Counted from the stretch's first letter, positions 1 through 10,774 are shown. The stretch: DNA of 64,000 nucleotides from Phragmites australis (GCF_958298935.1 NC_084924.1:17457819-17521818), one strand, 5' to 3'. Notes: generated by a model not told the origin, from the letters alone. Numbers and translations are program-made.

Positions 1-149
1 TGATACTCCAAGTTTCAGTGCTGGTTGGAACAAGAAATCGGCACTGATATGGGGCTTATCAGTGCCGGCTGTGGTATATAACCGGCACTGATACTCCTCC
101 ACCATATATACGTCGAACACTTAGCCATACGCTATCCTCATTCACACCA

Positions 150-500
150 TTCACCAGTTCAGCCCGCCGCCGCTCCTCTGCGCTGTGCTGATACGCTGCC
201 CCGCCGAGCCCCGACGCACCTCCCATCGTCCCGACGCGCTGCCCCGCTGCTTCATCCTCGACACACCGCCCCGTAGTCGGCCTCCTCCTCCTCCCGTTGC
301 CACCCTGACGCCGGCGGCCTCCTCCAGACCAGCCACCGCGGCGAGCCCTGACGCGCCACCACGTAGTTAGCCGCCGCCTCCTCCCGTCGCCACCCCAACG
401 CCGATGGCCTCCTCCAGACGTGCCACCGCGGCGAGCCTCCACAGCCACCAAGAACATCTCTAACCCCTTCGTTGCCACCGCCTTTCCCGCTCCAGAAGCC
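150..500. repeat. GC-rich segment with an imperfect ~89-bp tandem duplication
   Basis: Two diverged copies of a proline/alanine-codon-like GC-rich unit lie side by side, starting near 285 and 374. Each holds the string CGGCCTCCTCCAGAC or a close variant followed by GCCACCGCGGCGAGCC. They sit upstream of the Ulp1-like gene inside the CACTA element. The small ORFs on both strands here follow from base composition and I do not treat them as genes. This could be the 5' leader or a degraded first exon of the transposon gene. Confidence 0.5.
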
Positions 501-651
501 GGTAGCACCTGCAAAACCTCAGAAGTCGATGTCATATCAGAAATTGACTTCGTCATAGTAACAAGAAGCAGCTAAGAAGCAACAATCAGCATCTAAGAAG
601 CCGGCATCTCCTCTGCCTTATGAAAGAACTGAGGAGGAAACTAAAAGAATA

Positions 652-2192
652 GTGCACAACGAAGTCATTGCACAATTCAAACGTAAGGAGCCAGAGAAGA
701 TTCCTATGGATCCAGCAGTGGTCGGCAAGTTTCTTGACTCTTTGATGAGAATACCTGGGCCTCCACTGCAAAAATCTAACTACGCGCGCATCATGGGTAA
801 AAGGCAGTTAAAGAAGACGTCGATCGATAAGGTAAAAAAACAACAGGAAGAATTAGAAAGAAACTTCCTACTGTCATCTAGATTGACAAAAGAAGCGCTT
901 TATGACGAGTTCAAGGCTGAAACGGGAAAAATTGTATGGAAATTTAAGCTTGGCGAACTAATGGTTGAGCACCTCTCGGAGCTAACAACCCAAATACGGA
1001 GATTCCATGCCTGGTACTTGGAATAGTCGAAGGCCGGTAGATGTATGTTCGCGTACAAATACATACATTGTGATTTCCTCCATGGGGACGGCGAAGACTG
1101 GATTCATTTCGATGAAATGTATCAATTGTACCACCAAGATGCCCTCGGCGTTCAAATCATGAGTTTGTGGACTCTGTAAGTGTCTTACATGTATAATTCA
1201 CAATATATATTCTTGTGCCATTAGACTAAATGTCTTAACTTCTTGTGTATGTAGAATGGAGATACATACATACGCTCAAAAGGGAATCACTCATGTAGCA
1301 TTCCTCGACCCAATGAAGATAAACCAGATGACGATCACCACCGATCCACAGGCAACCGAGGATTATGCACTTGAAGCTATTCAAATGCACCAATTAAAGT
1401 GATACATACTTCTACCTTACAACTTTGGGTACATTTTTTTCTCTATGTTTGTACTACTCTTTTTGACCATCATGACGTTAGGACTTACAACTAATTAACT
1501 ACGGTGACATATGTGTAGATTTTAATGGGCCCTCTTTGTCATCCAGACTGACTACAATTGTATCATTGTCCTCGACGAGAAAAGAAATCCAGCCACCAAA
1601 TACCAACCTGTCATAGACTTGCTACAACGGTAAATTAATTATTTCATTAACGCTCTAGTAAATTTGGAATTGATTGAATCTAAGTCCACACTCGTACAGG
1701 GTGTACACGTGCTACGTCAAGAGGAAAGGATGTCACTTTCCGTTCTGGAAGGAATGGAGAATCGTAACAGACTTTCCTTGTAGGCTTCAGACCTAGGGCA
1801 ACAATTTATGTGGCTACTATGTATGTGATTTCATGCATGGATGGACCGAAAGCAATTATAGTCAAATAGAAAAAGTTGAGGTAAGTGGTATAGATATTGA
1901 TGTTTAATTTTTAGTTCCTACTAGTGTTCAAATAGATTGATTTCTTCAATTCTCGTACTTGCAGGGCCTCCAACTGAAAACAGGTATCCTCACGCCGTGG
2001 AGAATCAATGCAATTCAGGAACAACTCTGCGGGTTCATCAATGACCAAATCATTTCAGAGTTGGGGTGGTACCATGTTCCTAAATGGTGTATTGATGGAT
2101 CCAGCCCTTCAAAAGACCCGTGGAGTTCGTTACCTGATTCTTCAAAAGGCAAAAAACGTAGTTCAGGGTCCTCAGTCAACAAGAACAATTGA
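652..2192 (+). pseudogene. Ulp1/SENP (peptidase C48)-like protease of a CACTA element, decayed, five exons
   Basis: The first exon reads MHNEVIAQFKRKEPEKIP and onward, resembling the accessory protein of grass CACTA elements, and reaches a tryptophan-tyrosine motif (FHAWYLE) interrupted by an in-frame TAG at 1024-1026. Coding sense continues through plausible introns: exons about 652-1175, 1255-1398, 1519-1629, 1700-1880 and 1965-2192, with donors GTAAGT at 1176 and GTAAGTG at 1881 and acceptors TGTAG (1254) and TTGCAG (1964). The fourth exon contains GNNLCGYYVC, which matches the catalytic-cysteine neighbourhood of C48 deSUMOylating proteases (codon for the Cys at 1809-1811). At least one frame break and one stop make it a pseudogene. 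Related proteins are known from CACTA transposons; their role in transposition is uncertain. Confidence 0.7.
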
Positions 2193-2423
2193 ATGACATC
2201 GTTTCTTACCCTTTTCTTGTATACTTCTGTTAATTATGAACTATTATTGTAAACTATTATTAGTTATGATATGTAGTCAATGACATGTGAAATAACATGG
2301 TTACGTATGCATGAATGAGATGAGATGAGAATGAATTATATATGTGTGTGATACATTATGTGTTGAGATTATTATATGTGCATGTGTTTTATGTGACATT
2401 TGCAATGGCTACATTTTTTTGGG
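2193..2423. other. AT-rich 3' region of the CACTA gene
   Basis: There is no coding signal here. It is AT-rich sequence between the Ulp1-like stop codon and the subterminal array, and is probably the 3' untranslated part of the transposon gene. Confidence 0.4.
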
Positions 2424-2704
2424 GGGGGGGGATGGTCTATCAGTGTCGGCTCAACATAAAAAACCGGCACTGATATGTATAATATCAGTGTCGGCTCAAC
2501 ATAAAAAACCGGCACTGATATGTATAATATCAGTGTCGGCTTTTACTAAGAACCGGCACTGATATTCTATGTATCAGTGTCAGTTTTTATTCTTCAGTCT
2601 GGCTCAAAAATCGGCACTGATAGTCCATGACTATCAGTGCCGGTTCAAAAACCTCCACTGATAGCGCTTTTGAGCTGGCACTGATGACCATTTCTGTTGT
2701 AGTG
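2424..2704. repeat. CACTA subterminal repeat array
   Basis: A 45-bp unit, ATCAGTGTCGGCTCAACAT followed by an AAAACCGGCACTGATATG-type second half, starts at 2441, 2486 and 2531. More degenerate CAGTG...CACTG inverted motifs follow up to the terminus at 2704. Each unit is itself an imperfect inverted repeat. A run of ten or more G residues at 2421-2431 precedes the array. Confidence 0.85.
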
Positions 2705-3164
2705 ACATATAGTATATTTTGGAATGGAGATATTAGTCCCTCCACCCACGAAAACTTGATGTTTTAGACATGCTTCCGGTCAAACTTTTAAAATTTTGAC
2801 TATCAATACCTTTTTAAATATAAAGATTCGAAACATGAAAATCGTATATGTTGGTTTTGTCTTGAAGTGCCACTACCACAAAATAATTAAAAGCAGATGA
2901 TATATCACAGACGGTTTCTTAGGACCCGTCACATACAAAAAAATATTCATATGATTGCTAAGATAGACGTATCTGTAACAAGACAGGTGTCTAGGTATGT
3001 GAATGAACTTACAAATGATTTTTATAAATCCATCTGTTTCTGTCATATAGACACATATGACTTTTAGGAAAATCTGTCTGTAATATTGTTATAGGCGATT
3101 TCTTATAAGATCTATTTGTATTTATTCGGTAGAAATAGACGAATTTTATAAACACTCATTTGTA

Positions 3165-3355
3165 TTTAAAGACCCGCAAACATTTTCAAATTTGACTGCT
3201 GGCCTTTCTAGGGACTTTTGGCTTCCCACACACACAAAGACCCATGAACATTTTCAAATTTGACTGCTCGCCTTCCTAGGGACTTTTGGCTTCCCCCACA
3301 CACATCCCACTCGTCTACCTAGTGTCTTTTGGCTTCCCACACATATAACCCCTAG
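3165..3355. repeat. ~68-bp tandem repeat inside the second CACTA element
   Basis: Two nearly identical units begin CATTTTCAAATTTGACTGCT at 3181 and 3249. A third, partial unit shares CTTTTGGCTTCCCACACA near 3327. Confidence 0.8.
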
Positions 3356-3442
3356 TCTACCCTCAATATAAAGCGACGAGGAGTGTTCTTCTTCCTTACT
3401 CGTCATATCCAAATGTTGCACTACACTAAGAAGCATCCTCAC

Positions 3443-3840
3443 TTGCTATCAATGTCGGAGAAACGAGATCTTAGCGAGGGTCTGATCCCTTTCACTGCAC
3501 CGATGTGAGTATCATATGGTTTCCTTCGTGGTTTAGTTATAATTTGTTAGGTTTTCATTACTTCGATATGTGCAACAGATGTCACAACCTTATTTCTATC
3601 ATAGATCTATAATGGCATAATTTACGGCAATCAGGAGGTGGCAGGGTGGGGTTGTCCTTATGGTGGCTTCGACGGTGCGGATGCTTGGCATCGACTTCGG
3701 CTGAGTGGACTTCGTCTTCTTTGCTGCTGTGAAGGCCGCCCCCGTCAACCCTATGTATGCTGTAAATTGTGTTCTCCATTCTGTTCTACAGGATAGAAAT
3801 TTCTTCATTGCTGTTCATCGAGATTCTGGCTCATGTGTGA
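3443..3840 (+). other. Coding-like segment inside the second CACTA element, possible captured exon
   Basis: An ATG at about 3451 opens a short reading frame (MSEKRDLSEG...) that runs into a good splice donor (GTGAGTATC near 3505). Downstream, 3630-3830 has GC content and codon-like texture different from the AT-rich surroundings. No family is recognised and stops occur, so this may be a captured host-gene fragment or simply the element's own leader. Confidence 0.25.
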
Positions 3841-4704
3841 GATAGTCAAGGTGCAGTCAGATTCTGATAACTACGTGCTGCTAATTGAAGATGATGTTTG
3901 GGTTGACATTATGATGAAACACATGAGGCTAAGATGATATCTATCATCTCATTTTTTTGAAAGACGGTGTCGATCGACCCAAGTTTGTTGATTACTTTTC
4001 ATCTTTTTGGAAGATGACATCGTCATGATATTAATCATTTTATCCTTTTAGAATACAACATCGATAGGCCAATGATGTATAGCTAGCTAGATTATGTGTT
4101 CTAAATAAGTGTGATTTGCGTATGTGTGGTGTTCTTAACTTTAATGATATGCAAATGCCTGTGTTTTATGTTACGAACAATGTGTGATCGATATTATGAA
4201 CAATATGTTTAATTTGAGAATCAGAAAGTGTATATCTGTATGATATTTTCTCCCTAGAAGCAAATTTGCTTCCTGATTGCACAACCATGAAGAAAATTTA
4301 CTTATAGGGGGTAGGGGGGAGAGACAAAGATGGGTTTTTATAAAAATATGTTTGTTACTCTTAGTACTCATAAACGAGTTTAAACCAATACCATTTGTGA
4401 TTTTTACTAGACACAAACGGTTAACTAGAAAATCCATTTATGTATAAGTGTATTGTAGACGGTTTTGAAACTGTATGTAATAAGGTTGATATCATAAATA
4501 CTTTTGTAGAGATGGAACCTATAATCGTCTGTGATAAGGTTTAAAATTTATCTCTAATAACCCGTTTCTGAGGTAGTGTGCATTTTCATAATATCATAAC
4601 TTATTTGAACTTTAAAATATGTTTCAAAATAAAACAATGGTTAAAGTTACGTTTTGGAGACTGTCATTATCCAAAAAGTTAAGTATTTGTGACGGGAGGA
4701 AATA

Positions 4705-6607
4705 TTATCTTACCAAATTGATTTCTTTTCTCATACCTTGAGAAAGAGATTTTTTTATGCAATCTTTTTTTTCTTGTTTTGCTGGTGGTAGTGGATGTGT
4801 GTCTTACAACAAATGCACAAGTCAACAAAAATATGTGAGCTAATACAGTTTTCGAAAAGGATTTTGCAGAAAAAACCAACATATGTATGTTTCTGCCTTT
4901 TCCTTTGCCCCTTCTGTTATTGTTTCTTCATGCTAGCTTGCTGCTTTCTGCAAACACCTTGCACGTTTCTATATCTCACTTCACCATTTGCTCCCCTCCT
5001 GCACAGACCATGCATGTTTCTATATCTCAGTACTGGTCTCTATCTACCTCTACCCCCATCTCTCTCCACCTTTCCACCATTAATTTCTCTGTGTTACACT
5101 GATCGATGATGAGTATCTGTCCCCCTACCACTCTTTCTGTCTTGCATTTATTTGGCTCTCACTCTGGAGGAAGGAAGGCACCTCATGAAGAACCTGACAG
5201 CATATTTCCATGTGAATGAAATGTCAGTGAGTGAAATTTATTGGGTTCAATAGTTGCATATATCATATGCATCATGCCTAGTGCGCACATAGCTATTTCT
5301 AGCTACAGCTAGAGATAGAAACAGGGATATGCGTCAGAACACAGAAGGGTTATGGGCATGTACAAATTGCTAAAGTAGAAGATCATTGTTAAAGTGTGGA
5401 AGATCATTGCTAAAGTAGAAGACCATTGTGCGTTACACAGAGATTAACTATGTAAGAATTGGTCACTTGTGTTTTCTAACCATCAAACTGATGTGTTTTT
5501 TGAACTCTTGCTTACTGAAATGAACTTAGCACTGCAATCAATAACTGTTTAAGCCAACAAGGAGAGGTTACTGAACAAATAATATAAGATTCAATAAGCA
5601 GGTTCAATTCATTGCATCCTTGGCATCAACACACACTATTTTTCTGGGGACCATCATGGACACCCAAGAATCTTTTTTTAGGGATAACCGTAAACACACT
5701 AGCAGTATTGTTTACTTTGTCAGCACTTCAAAAGCATGTCAATCCTTTTCCATAATTAAGCTATCTGCTAGCTGGGGCACACTGTAATTATAGAACTGTA
5801 AAGACTGAAAACTGAGTTTTAGGAATCAAACTTAGATCCTGCACATTTTAAACATGCATGGCAGCTGCCATCTATACGCCCATGCCCAGCGTTTATAGTA
5901 ATCAAGAGAGCTAGCATGTTATTTACTGGTAACTAAGTATATAATAGGCCATCACCCGGATAGTTATTTCATGAAGCCACAACATATTATACTACTATTA
6001 GTGAGAAATTCACCAACTCAAATGTCACTTTAATTTGTCCTTTAATCTCCACTCATTAATTCTGCATGCGCTAAGAATATGTCAATATTAATTGGAGTGA
6101 CTAAGAAACTAATAAAGTTAGTAATTGGCAATCGCAAACAGCTTTCAATCTCATCCTAACACTTTAATAAGCTCATGGAAAACAAGTGGTACAATAAGTA
6201 AAAGAAAAACTATATACACATTTCCTTTACTTTCTTTCAACGATTGGATTGGTAAACATTATTCTCAGTATTTTTATCCACTCTTTGCTCAAAAAGGTAT
6301 TTTTTATGCACATGGCTAAAAGAAAATACCTTCTATACACAAAAAAGGTCGCAAGACAATCAAACACAAGGCGAAATCAAGAATTGAAAGAGGTGGATAA
6401 TAAGATGATTACCTTGAGAAGGATCACCACCCCGCCTGCCTTGGGGATGCATGGATCACAGATGCCGAGGCCATATGATCAAGAAGATGAAAAAATCATA
6501 ACGAACAAGGAACACCAAATAAACCAAAAAGGTTGTACAAAGCACAAAGACACGGTGGTGGTGGTGGTGGAGATAGATCGGCGGGCGTGCGGCCGTCAGC
6601 CGCCAGG
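4705..6607. other. AT-rich intergenic DNA, no gene recognised
   Basis: Short ORFs here have no recognisable family. The right part (roughly 6300-6607) abuts the stop codon of the LBD gene and probably contains its 3' untranslated region. A (GGT)n-like run (TGGTGGTGGTGGTGG) lies at about 6554-6570. Confidence 0.5.
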
Positions 6608-7462
6608 TCAGGCCGGCTGCACCACACCACCGTTGCCCTCGTCGCTTGCATCCGTATGCTGCTGGCGCGACACTTCGGCAGGCGACTGTCCCGACGATGA
6701 CGGCGGCGGAGACGGCTCAATTTGGTACGTCAATGCCACCGCCGTCTGCGCCTGTACCGGCGGTTGCTGCTGGAAGAGGAAACCGCTCTCGTACGGCACC
6801 GCATCAGGCGGCACGACCGCCACTGTCGCGCCAGTGCTGCTCCCGGGCACGGCGTGCGCGTAGGCCGCAGCATGTCTCATCATCAAGTCCTGCTCCCTGG
6901 CGACATCCACGGCGGCGACCAGCTGCTGCGCCTCCGCCAGCTGCTGGTGGTAGAGGTGCTGGTGCTGCACCATGATCTGATGATGCGGGTGTGGGTGGCC
7001 GTGCTGCGGCGCGACCCCGAAGCCTAGCCTCATCCCGGCGGCGGCGAGGGGTACGCCGGCGGCGTACTGCGTGGCGGAATTGTGGTGGTACTGCGGCTCG
7101 GTGACGAAGGGCGCGAAGGCGGCGGGGCCGATGTACCCGGCCAGATCCTTGCGCGCGCCGGCGAGCTCGTCGCGCGCCTGTTTGATCTTGAGCTGGAGGA
7201 TGGAGATGTAGGAGACGCAGCCGTAGACGGGGTCGCGAAGGCGCGCGTCGGCCTCGTATGCGAGCGAGTTGACGGCGTCCTCCCGCTGCGCGTGCGGGAG
7301 CTCGTTGAGGAGCTTGGAGACGTTGCTGGCGCCGAACACGCGGTGCACGTTGGCGAACTTGGAGGGGTTGTCCGGCGGGAAGTAGGGCGCGAAGACGCAC
7401 CCCTGCGTACACTTGCGGCGCAGCAGCTTGCACGCCGCGCACGGCGAGCTCGAGGTCGACAT
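6608..7462 (-). CDS. LOB-domain (LBD/ASL) transcription factor, class I, LBD36-like
   Basis: Intact 284-aa, single-exon coding region. The plant-specific LOB domain fills roughly residues 6-105. A perfect CX2CX6CX3C zinc-finger-like block lies at Cys8, Cys11, Cys18 and Cys22; the GAS block at residues 44-46; the invariant DPVYGC at 77-82; then a helix (SYISILQLKIKQARDEL) in the position of the class I coiled coil. The stretch YIGPAAFAPF after the domain is typical of the Arabidopsis LBD36/DSL1 group, from memory. The C-terminal half is rich in His, Gln and Ala and is probably a disordered regulatory region. LBD proteins are nuclear DNA-binding regulators of organ boundary and lateral organ development. 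The start was chosen because MSTSSSPCAAC matches the family N-terminus. This is the only ordinary host gene seen, with no neighbouring partner. Confidence 0.95.
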   Translation of the reverse strand: MSTSSSPCAACKLLRRKCTQGCVFAPYFPPDNPSKFANVHRVFGASNVSKLLNELPHAQREDAVNSLAYEADARLRDPVYGCVSYISILQLKIKQARDELAGARKDLAGYIGPAAFAPFVTEPQYHHNSATQYAAGVPLAAAGMRLGFGVAPQHGHPHPHHQIMVQHQHLYHQQLAEAQQLVAAVDVAREQDLMMRHAAAYAHAVPGSSTGATVAVVPPDAVPYESGFLFQQQPPVQAQTAVALTYQIEPSPPPSSSGQSPAEVSRQQHTDASDEGNGGVVQPA

Positions 7463-8025
7463 CCTCGCCTCCGACGCCGCCTGCTCGTCGTCCTTCTCCT
7501 TCCAGATATAAAGATAGAGAGATACAGCATGAGGTGAGATCGAACCCTAATCACCGCATCTCCCAACGTGGATCACAAACCAGCCGGTGGATCCAAGAAA
7601 GAGATTTGGCGATTCGGCAGAGCGAAACGAAACGAACAAGTCATTCCGAGCGAGCGAGGGAGCTAGGGCTTGATCCTTACCAGGGAAGAGGGGATCAATT
7701 CATGGCCGAGAGTGGATCTCCACTACACGCGCGGCAGTGTAGGTGGGGACGAGGACGAGGACGCCGACAACGAGAGGAGGAGGCAAGAGATTGAGATGGA
7801 TGCGTGATCTGGATGGAGGCGTTTAGTTGGGGAAGCCGGTCCAGACCGTTCAGGGAGTTTGGGTCCTCGGGGAAGGAATGGTCTGTCGACTCGGTTGGGT
7901 TGCACCGACTACACAAGGTGGGTCCAGGGTAGTTGGAGACCTTGAGTTACGAACTTACGATTATTCAAAAATAAGAAGTTCACATGATTCAGGGATTTCT
8001 ACAAATGCACCGACAACTGATTTTA
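7463..8025 (-). promoter_or_regulatory. 5' leader and upstream region of the LBD gene
   Basis: GC-rich sequence directly upstream of the LBD start codon. On the minus strand a consensus splice donor, CTG|GTAAGGATC, lies at 7680 (GTAAGG = 7675-7680 reversed). A TTAG/G acceptor candidate occurs near 7545, so a leader intron is possible; such introns are common in LBD genes. No convincing TATA box was found. Confidence 0.4.
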
Positions 8026-9025
8026 CTTTGGTCTTACATATATAAGTGTTATGTGTTTTCACATTTCCTCAACTGCATTGAGCGCATGTGAATTGAAAGG
8101 GTCTTTTTACACCCAAAATCTAGGTAATGAGATTATTTGTACCTCACTTTTAAGTTGGGTACAATGTATTCACATATTTGTATCTCTCAACCTTTTATCG
8201 TCCCTTCATCATACGCTAATAGTTACTATAACTATATCCTATCGACACACATAATCAATTAGATATTCATATACACTAATATCTATCAGGCTAAAGATCG
8301 TAGCTCATCTCTTATTGACTAGCTTGTAGTTTCGAAAGAGTCTTTCTACATAAAAAACTGGTCAATGAGGTGTCGAGCTCCGCACTTTTTAAGTTGGCTT
8401 TAATACCATTTCAGGATTAATATGAGACTATTTCAACATTATACCATGCTTATGTATTTCCTATGTAATGCACCGGCACCAATGTGTCTTCCCTTCGTCC
8501 AACATGGACAATGGTGGCGCAATGAGCCCGGTAATAGGTCCGGTGATTCTTCCTCTTCAAGTGTTCGTATGTATCAAGATGAAGATTTTGGGATTGTGTG
8601 CGACCATCGAGATCTTCAAATGTGCGACTATGTGCCACGCTGCACAGAGCGGACATGATGGAACAGGTGCACCGCATAGAAGATCTATACAAGTGCACGT
8701 AGAATTCAATGCACATTGTAGGTAGGTGGGGAGGGGGGGGGGGGCGGACTTGAAAGCACAAAAAACTTACAGGTGCAAAACTGTAACAAAATCAATTGCA
8801 TCTATTTTTATGAAAACACTCCTGACTTGCAAGTAGATTTTTGCAATTTTCTCTCAAAATATTGGCCATACATGTTAACGACTCGTTGAAATCACAAGGT
8901 AGCGCTCCACTCTATAATAATCCTAATAAAAAAATAAAAAATATTCTAGATAGAGCCACACTATTTAACACGTTGTGTCTTAAATAAACATTTAACGCAT
9001 AAGCGAACAAACCTATCACTTTTTC
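8026..9025. other. AT-rich intergenic DNA, no gene recognised
   Basis: No coding, RNA or mobile-element signature could be identified. A G-run lies near 8731-8743 and overlapping small ORFs at 8420-8760 look like chance. Confidence 0.45.
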
Positions 9026-9245
9026 GGTTAATGGTCAGTATTTTTCTAGTTAACGACCAATATTTTTCCGGTTAACGGTCAACATTTTTTTGTTATGGTG
9101 AGCACTTTTCTAGTTAACGGTTAACACTTTTCCGGTTAATGGTTATCACTTGGTGTTATCGCAAACCTATTAAGAAAACAGAAAACCCAACATATGTTAA
9201 CGATCATTACTTTTTTGGTTAATGGTTAGCACTTTTCCCAAAAAA
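9026..9245. repeat. ~22-bp imperfect tandem repeat
   Basis: Units of the form GTTAACGGTCAACATTTTTC start at 9026, 9049 and 9071 and recur with insertions until about 9245 (for example GTTAACGGTTAACACTTTTC and GTTAATGGTTAGCACTTTTC). About eight copies are recognisable. Many units contain the palindrome GTTAAC. Confidence 0.75.
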
Positions 9246-9348
9246 TATACGTTGCATGATTGAGAAATATATGTTACAAAGAAGAAAATAAAAAATTTGC
9301 ACTTGTTGATTCATTTGACAACAACACAATATATGGAGTACAAAGGCA

Positions 9349-9615
9349 ATAACAGACTATGAGATTTTCTCTCTAAACAAAGAAACTACTCACATAATCA
9401 GGGGAGCAATCTCCATCTAATCAATGAAACAATCTCCACCTGATTTGGTTAGCAATAACAGCCTACAAGATTTTCTCTCCAAACAAGTAAACTAATTAGG
9501 GAAACAATCTCCAGCTAATCAAAGAAAGGAATAACAACCTGCGATATTTTCTCTCCAAACAAGAAAACTAATGACGTAATCAAGGAAACCATCTCTAGCT
9601 AATTAAGGAAATAAT
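9349..9615. repeat. Diverged direct repeats, about 75-105 bp apart
   Basis: Three related blocks begin near 9349, 9455 and 9532. Each contains TAACARCCTRCRAGATTTTC followed by TCTCCAAACAAG and, further on, a variant of AATCTCCAGCTAATCAA. No coding signal is present. Confidence 0.7.
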
Positions 9616-10054
9616 CTTCAACTTTCCATTGTGCCGCCGCATTGTACCGATGATGGACCTCAATGCTCGGCAAGCACCACAAGGACCGTGGGGTGAAACT
9701 ACCGTGGCGGTCCCCGTCGAGGTCTAGGAGCACAAACACAGCTAGGGAGCACACACACACACCACGTCGCCACGAACGAGTATGTTGATTTTGTCTACAG
9801 TGGAGACTTCATAGGCATAAGCAATAGATGAAGGTGCTGATGCAGATTTCACGTGTACAACCACGCTTGCACTGATGGATGATGTTTTGTCTCGTCGAAT
9901 GAACATTGAGGAGCGAGCACAGTGAAACAGAGCGATTCACGACTCTCTAAAATCGCCGCCACTGGCACTGGCTATAAATCTGGATCTAGAGATCTTCAAA
10001 TGTTTATGGGGGATAAGAGGAGAGAGAAGGAAACAACCGCTATTTAAGTCTAGT

Positions 10055-10235
10055 GGGATGTCTTTTTCTGGTTACGGGAGTAAAATTGCAGCTTTTTTCT
10101 GTTACGGGATGTTTTTTTTCGGTTGTGAGAGCAAAATTACTTATTTTTCCTATTGCAGGCTAGCTTTTTCCGTGGTGGGAGTAAATTTACTATTTTTTCC
10201 AGTTGCAGGAGTTGATGGCGCGTTAAATACTTATT
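10055..10235. repeat. Short degenerate tandem repeat, T-rich
   Basis: Repeated units of the type TTTTTCTGGTTACGGGAGTA and AAATTGC recur five or six times with variable spacing. The adjacent long reading frame is a by-product of the repeat. Confidence 0.6.
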
Positions 10236-10257
10236 TAATGCACTGGGAGTTAAACAA

Positions 10258-10259
<2 letters not shown>

Positions 10260-10294
<35 letters not shown>

Positions 10295-10300
10295 TATATC
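10260..10300. repeat. (AT)n microsatellite
   Basis: About 40 bp of nearly pure AT dinucleotide repeat, broken once by a C. Confidence 0.95.
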
Positions 10301-10539
10301 CCTAGTAGATAGAACTATAGGGTTATATTTGAAAGTACAGTTATTTGCAATGACATATATTATTTAGGGTTTTTGCATATAGATTAGAAAATTTATATGG
10401 AGTCTAGAGAGCTATTCATGTTTGTAATGGCATTTCCCAGAGCTTGGGATGATTAAAGTGGCATATATCCAACTACTTTCCTAGACTATCTGGTGCTTGG
10501 TAATTCGTGGACTTGATCCACATTGTTGTTGCATAGGCA

Positions 10540-10720
10540 TCAATTTGAGGTCTCATAGAAATATCCGGAGTATCCAAAGATTTTTGCGGAACCTCCGTAT
10601 ATTTGCGGAGGTTCCAGAAAAATCTGCGGAGAGTCTGTATTTTTCTGATCCGGTGTTTAGTTTGTAAAATTTTTAGGTTTTACCTATTCATCCCCTCTAG
10701 GTGACATTAGATCCTTTTCA
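10540..10720 (+). repeat. 3' part of the copia 5' LTR
   Basis: The LTR end is placed at ATCCTTTTCA (10711-10720), two bases before the primer-binding site. CCTATTCATCCCCTCTAGG (10682-10700) is the common end region of Sirevirus LTRs in grasses. Upstream are CpG-containing palindrome-like motifs (GCGGAGGTTCC, GCGGAGAGTC) at 10560-10640. The 5' limit was not determined. Confidence 0.65.
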
Positions 10721-10722
10721 AA

Positions 10723-10734
10723 TGGTATCAGAGC
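10723..10734 (+). other. Primer-binding site, initiator Met tRNA type
   Basis: TGGTATCAGAGC is the standard copia primer-binding site, complementary to the 3' end of plant initiator tRNA-Met. Its position two bases after the LTR end fits. Confidence 0.92.
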
Positions 10735-10774
10735 CTAATCTTTTATAAGGCTTCACCGCTTGAAGAATTTGAAG

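Larger units (their letters stand above)
1..2704 (+). mobile_element. CACTA (En/Spm) DNA transposon, right-hand part
   Basis: The right end is clear: read on the minus strand from 2704 it begins CACTACAACAGAAA, the typical grass CACTA terminus. Many short direct and inverted motifs of the type CAGTGCCGG / CCGGCACTG lie at 1-110 and 2436-2690, the usual subterminal repeats to which CACTA transposase binds. The left terminus lies outside the window. Because a subterminal array is already present at positions 1-110, that end is probably close by. The interior holds only an Ulp1-like protease gene (652-2192); no TNP2-type transposase is seen, so the copy looks non-autonomous. The 3-bp duplication cannot be checked without the left flank; the right flank begins ACA. 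Confidence 0.88.
2871..4578. mobile_element. Non-autonomous CACTA element with TGC target duplication
   Basis: The ends are CACTACCACAAAA (2871) and, on the other strand from 4578, CACTACCTCAGAAA. They are flanked by an exact 3-bp direct repeat TGC (2868-2870 and 4579-4581), the CACTA hallmark. Subterminal copies of an ACAGACGG / AATCTGTCTG-like motif occur in the first and last 250 bp. The 1.7-kb interior has no transposase. It holds a 68-bp tandem repeat (3165-3355), a TATA-like CAATATAAAG near 3365 and some coding-like sequence (3443-3830). Confidence 0.85.
2736..4702. mobile_element. Stowaway-like MITE split by a CACTA insertion
   Basis: The left end starts GTCCCTCCACCCACG after a TA dinucleotide (2734-2735). 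Read on the minus strand from 4702, the right end starts TTTCCTCCCGTCACA and is likewise bounded by TA (4703-4704). Over the first 32 bases the ends match at about 21 positions when one is reverse-complemented, and both resemble the Stowaway consensus CTCCCTCC. Without the inserted CACTA element it would be about 255 bp, a normal MITE size. Confidence 0.62.

Noticed and set aside
185..556. Proline/arginine-rich ORFs on both strands near the window start
   Set aside because: Composition-driven by the duplicated GC-rich block in the CACTA element.
4795..5109. ORF with hydrophobic cysteine-rich sequence upstream of the LBD gene
   Set aside because: No family or splice support; pyrimidine-rich DNA yields hydrophobic codons by chance.
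6804..7566. Long overlapping ORFs in both strands around the LBD gene
   Set aside because: They are alternative frames of a GC-rich gene; only the 6608-7462 minus frame has the LOB domain.
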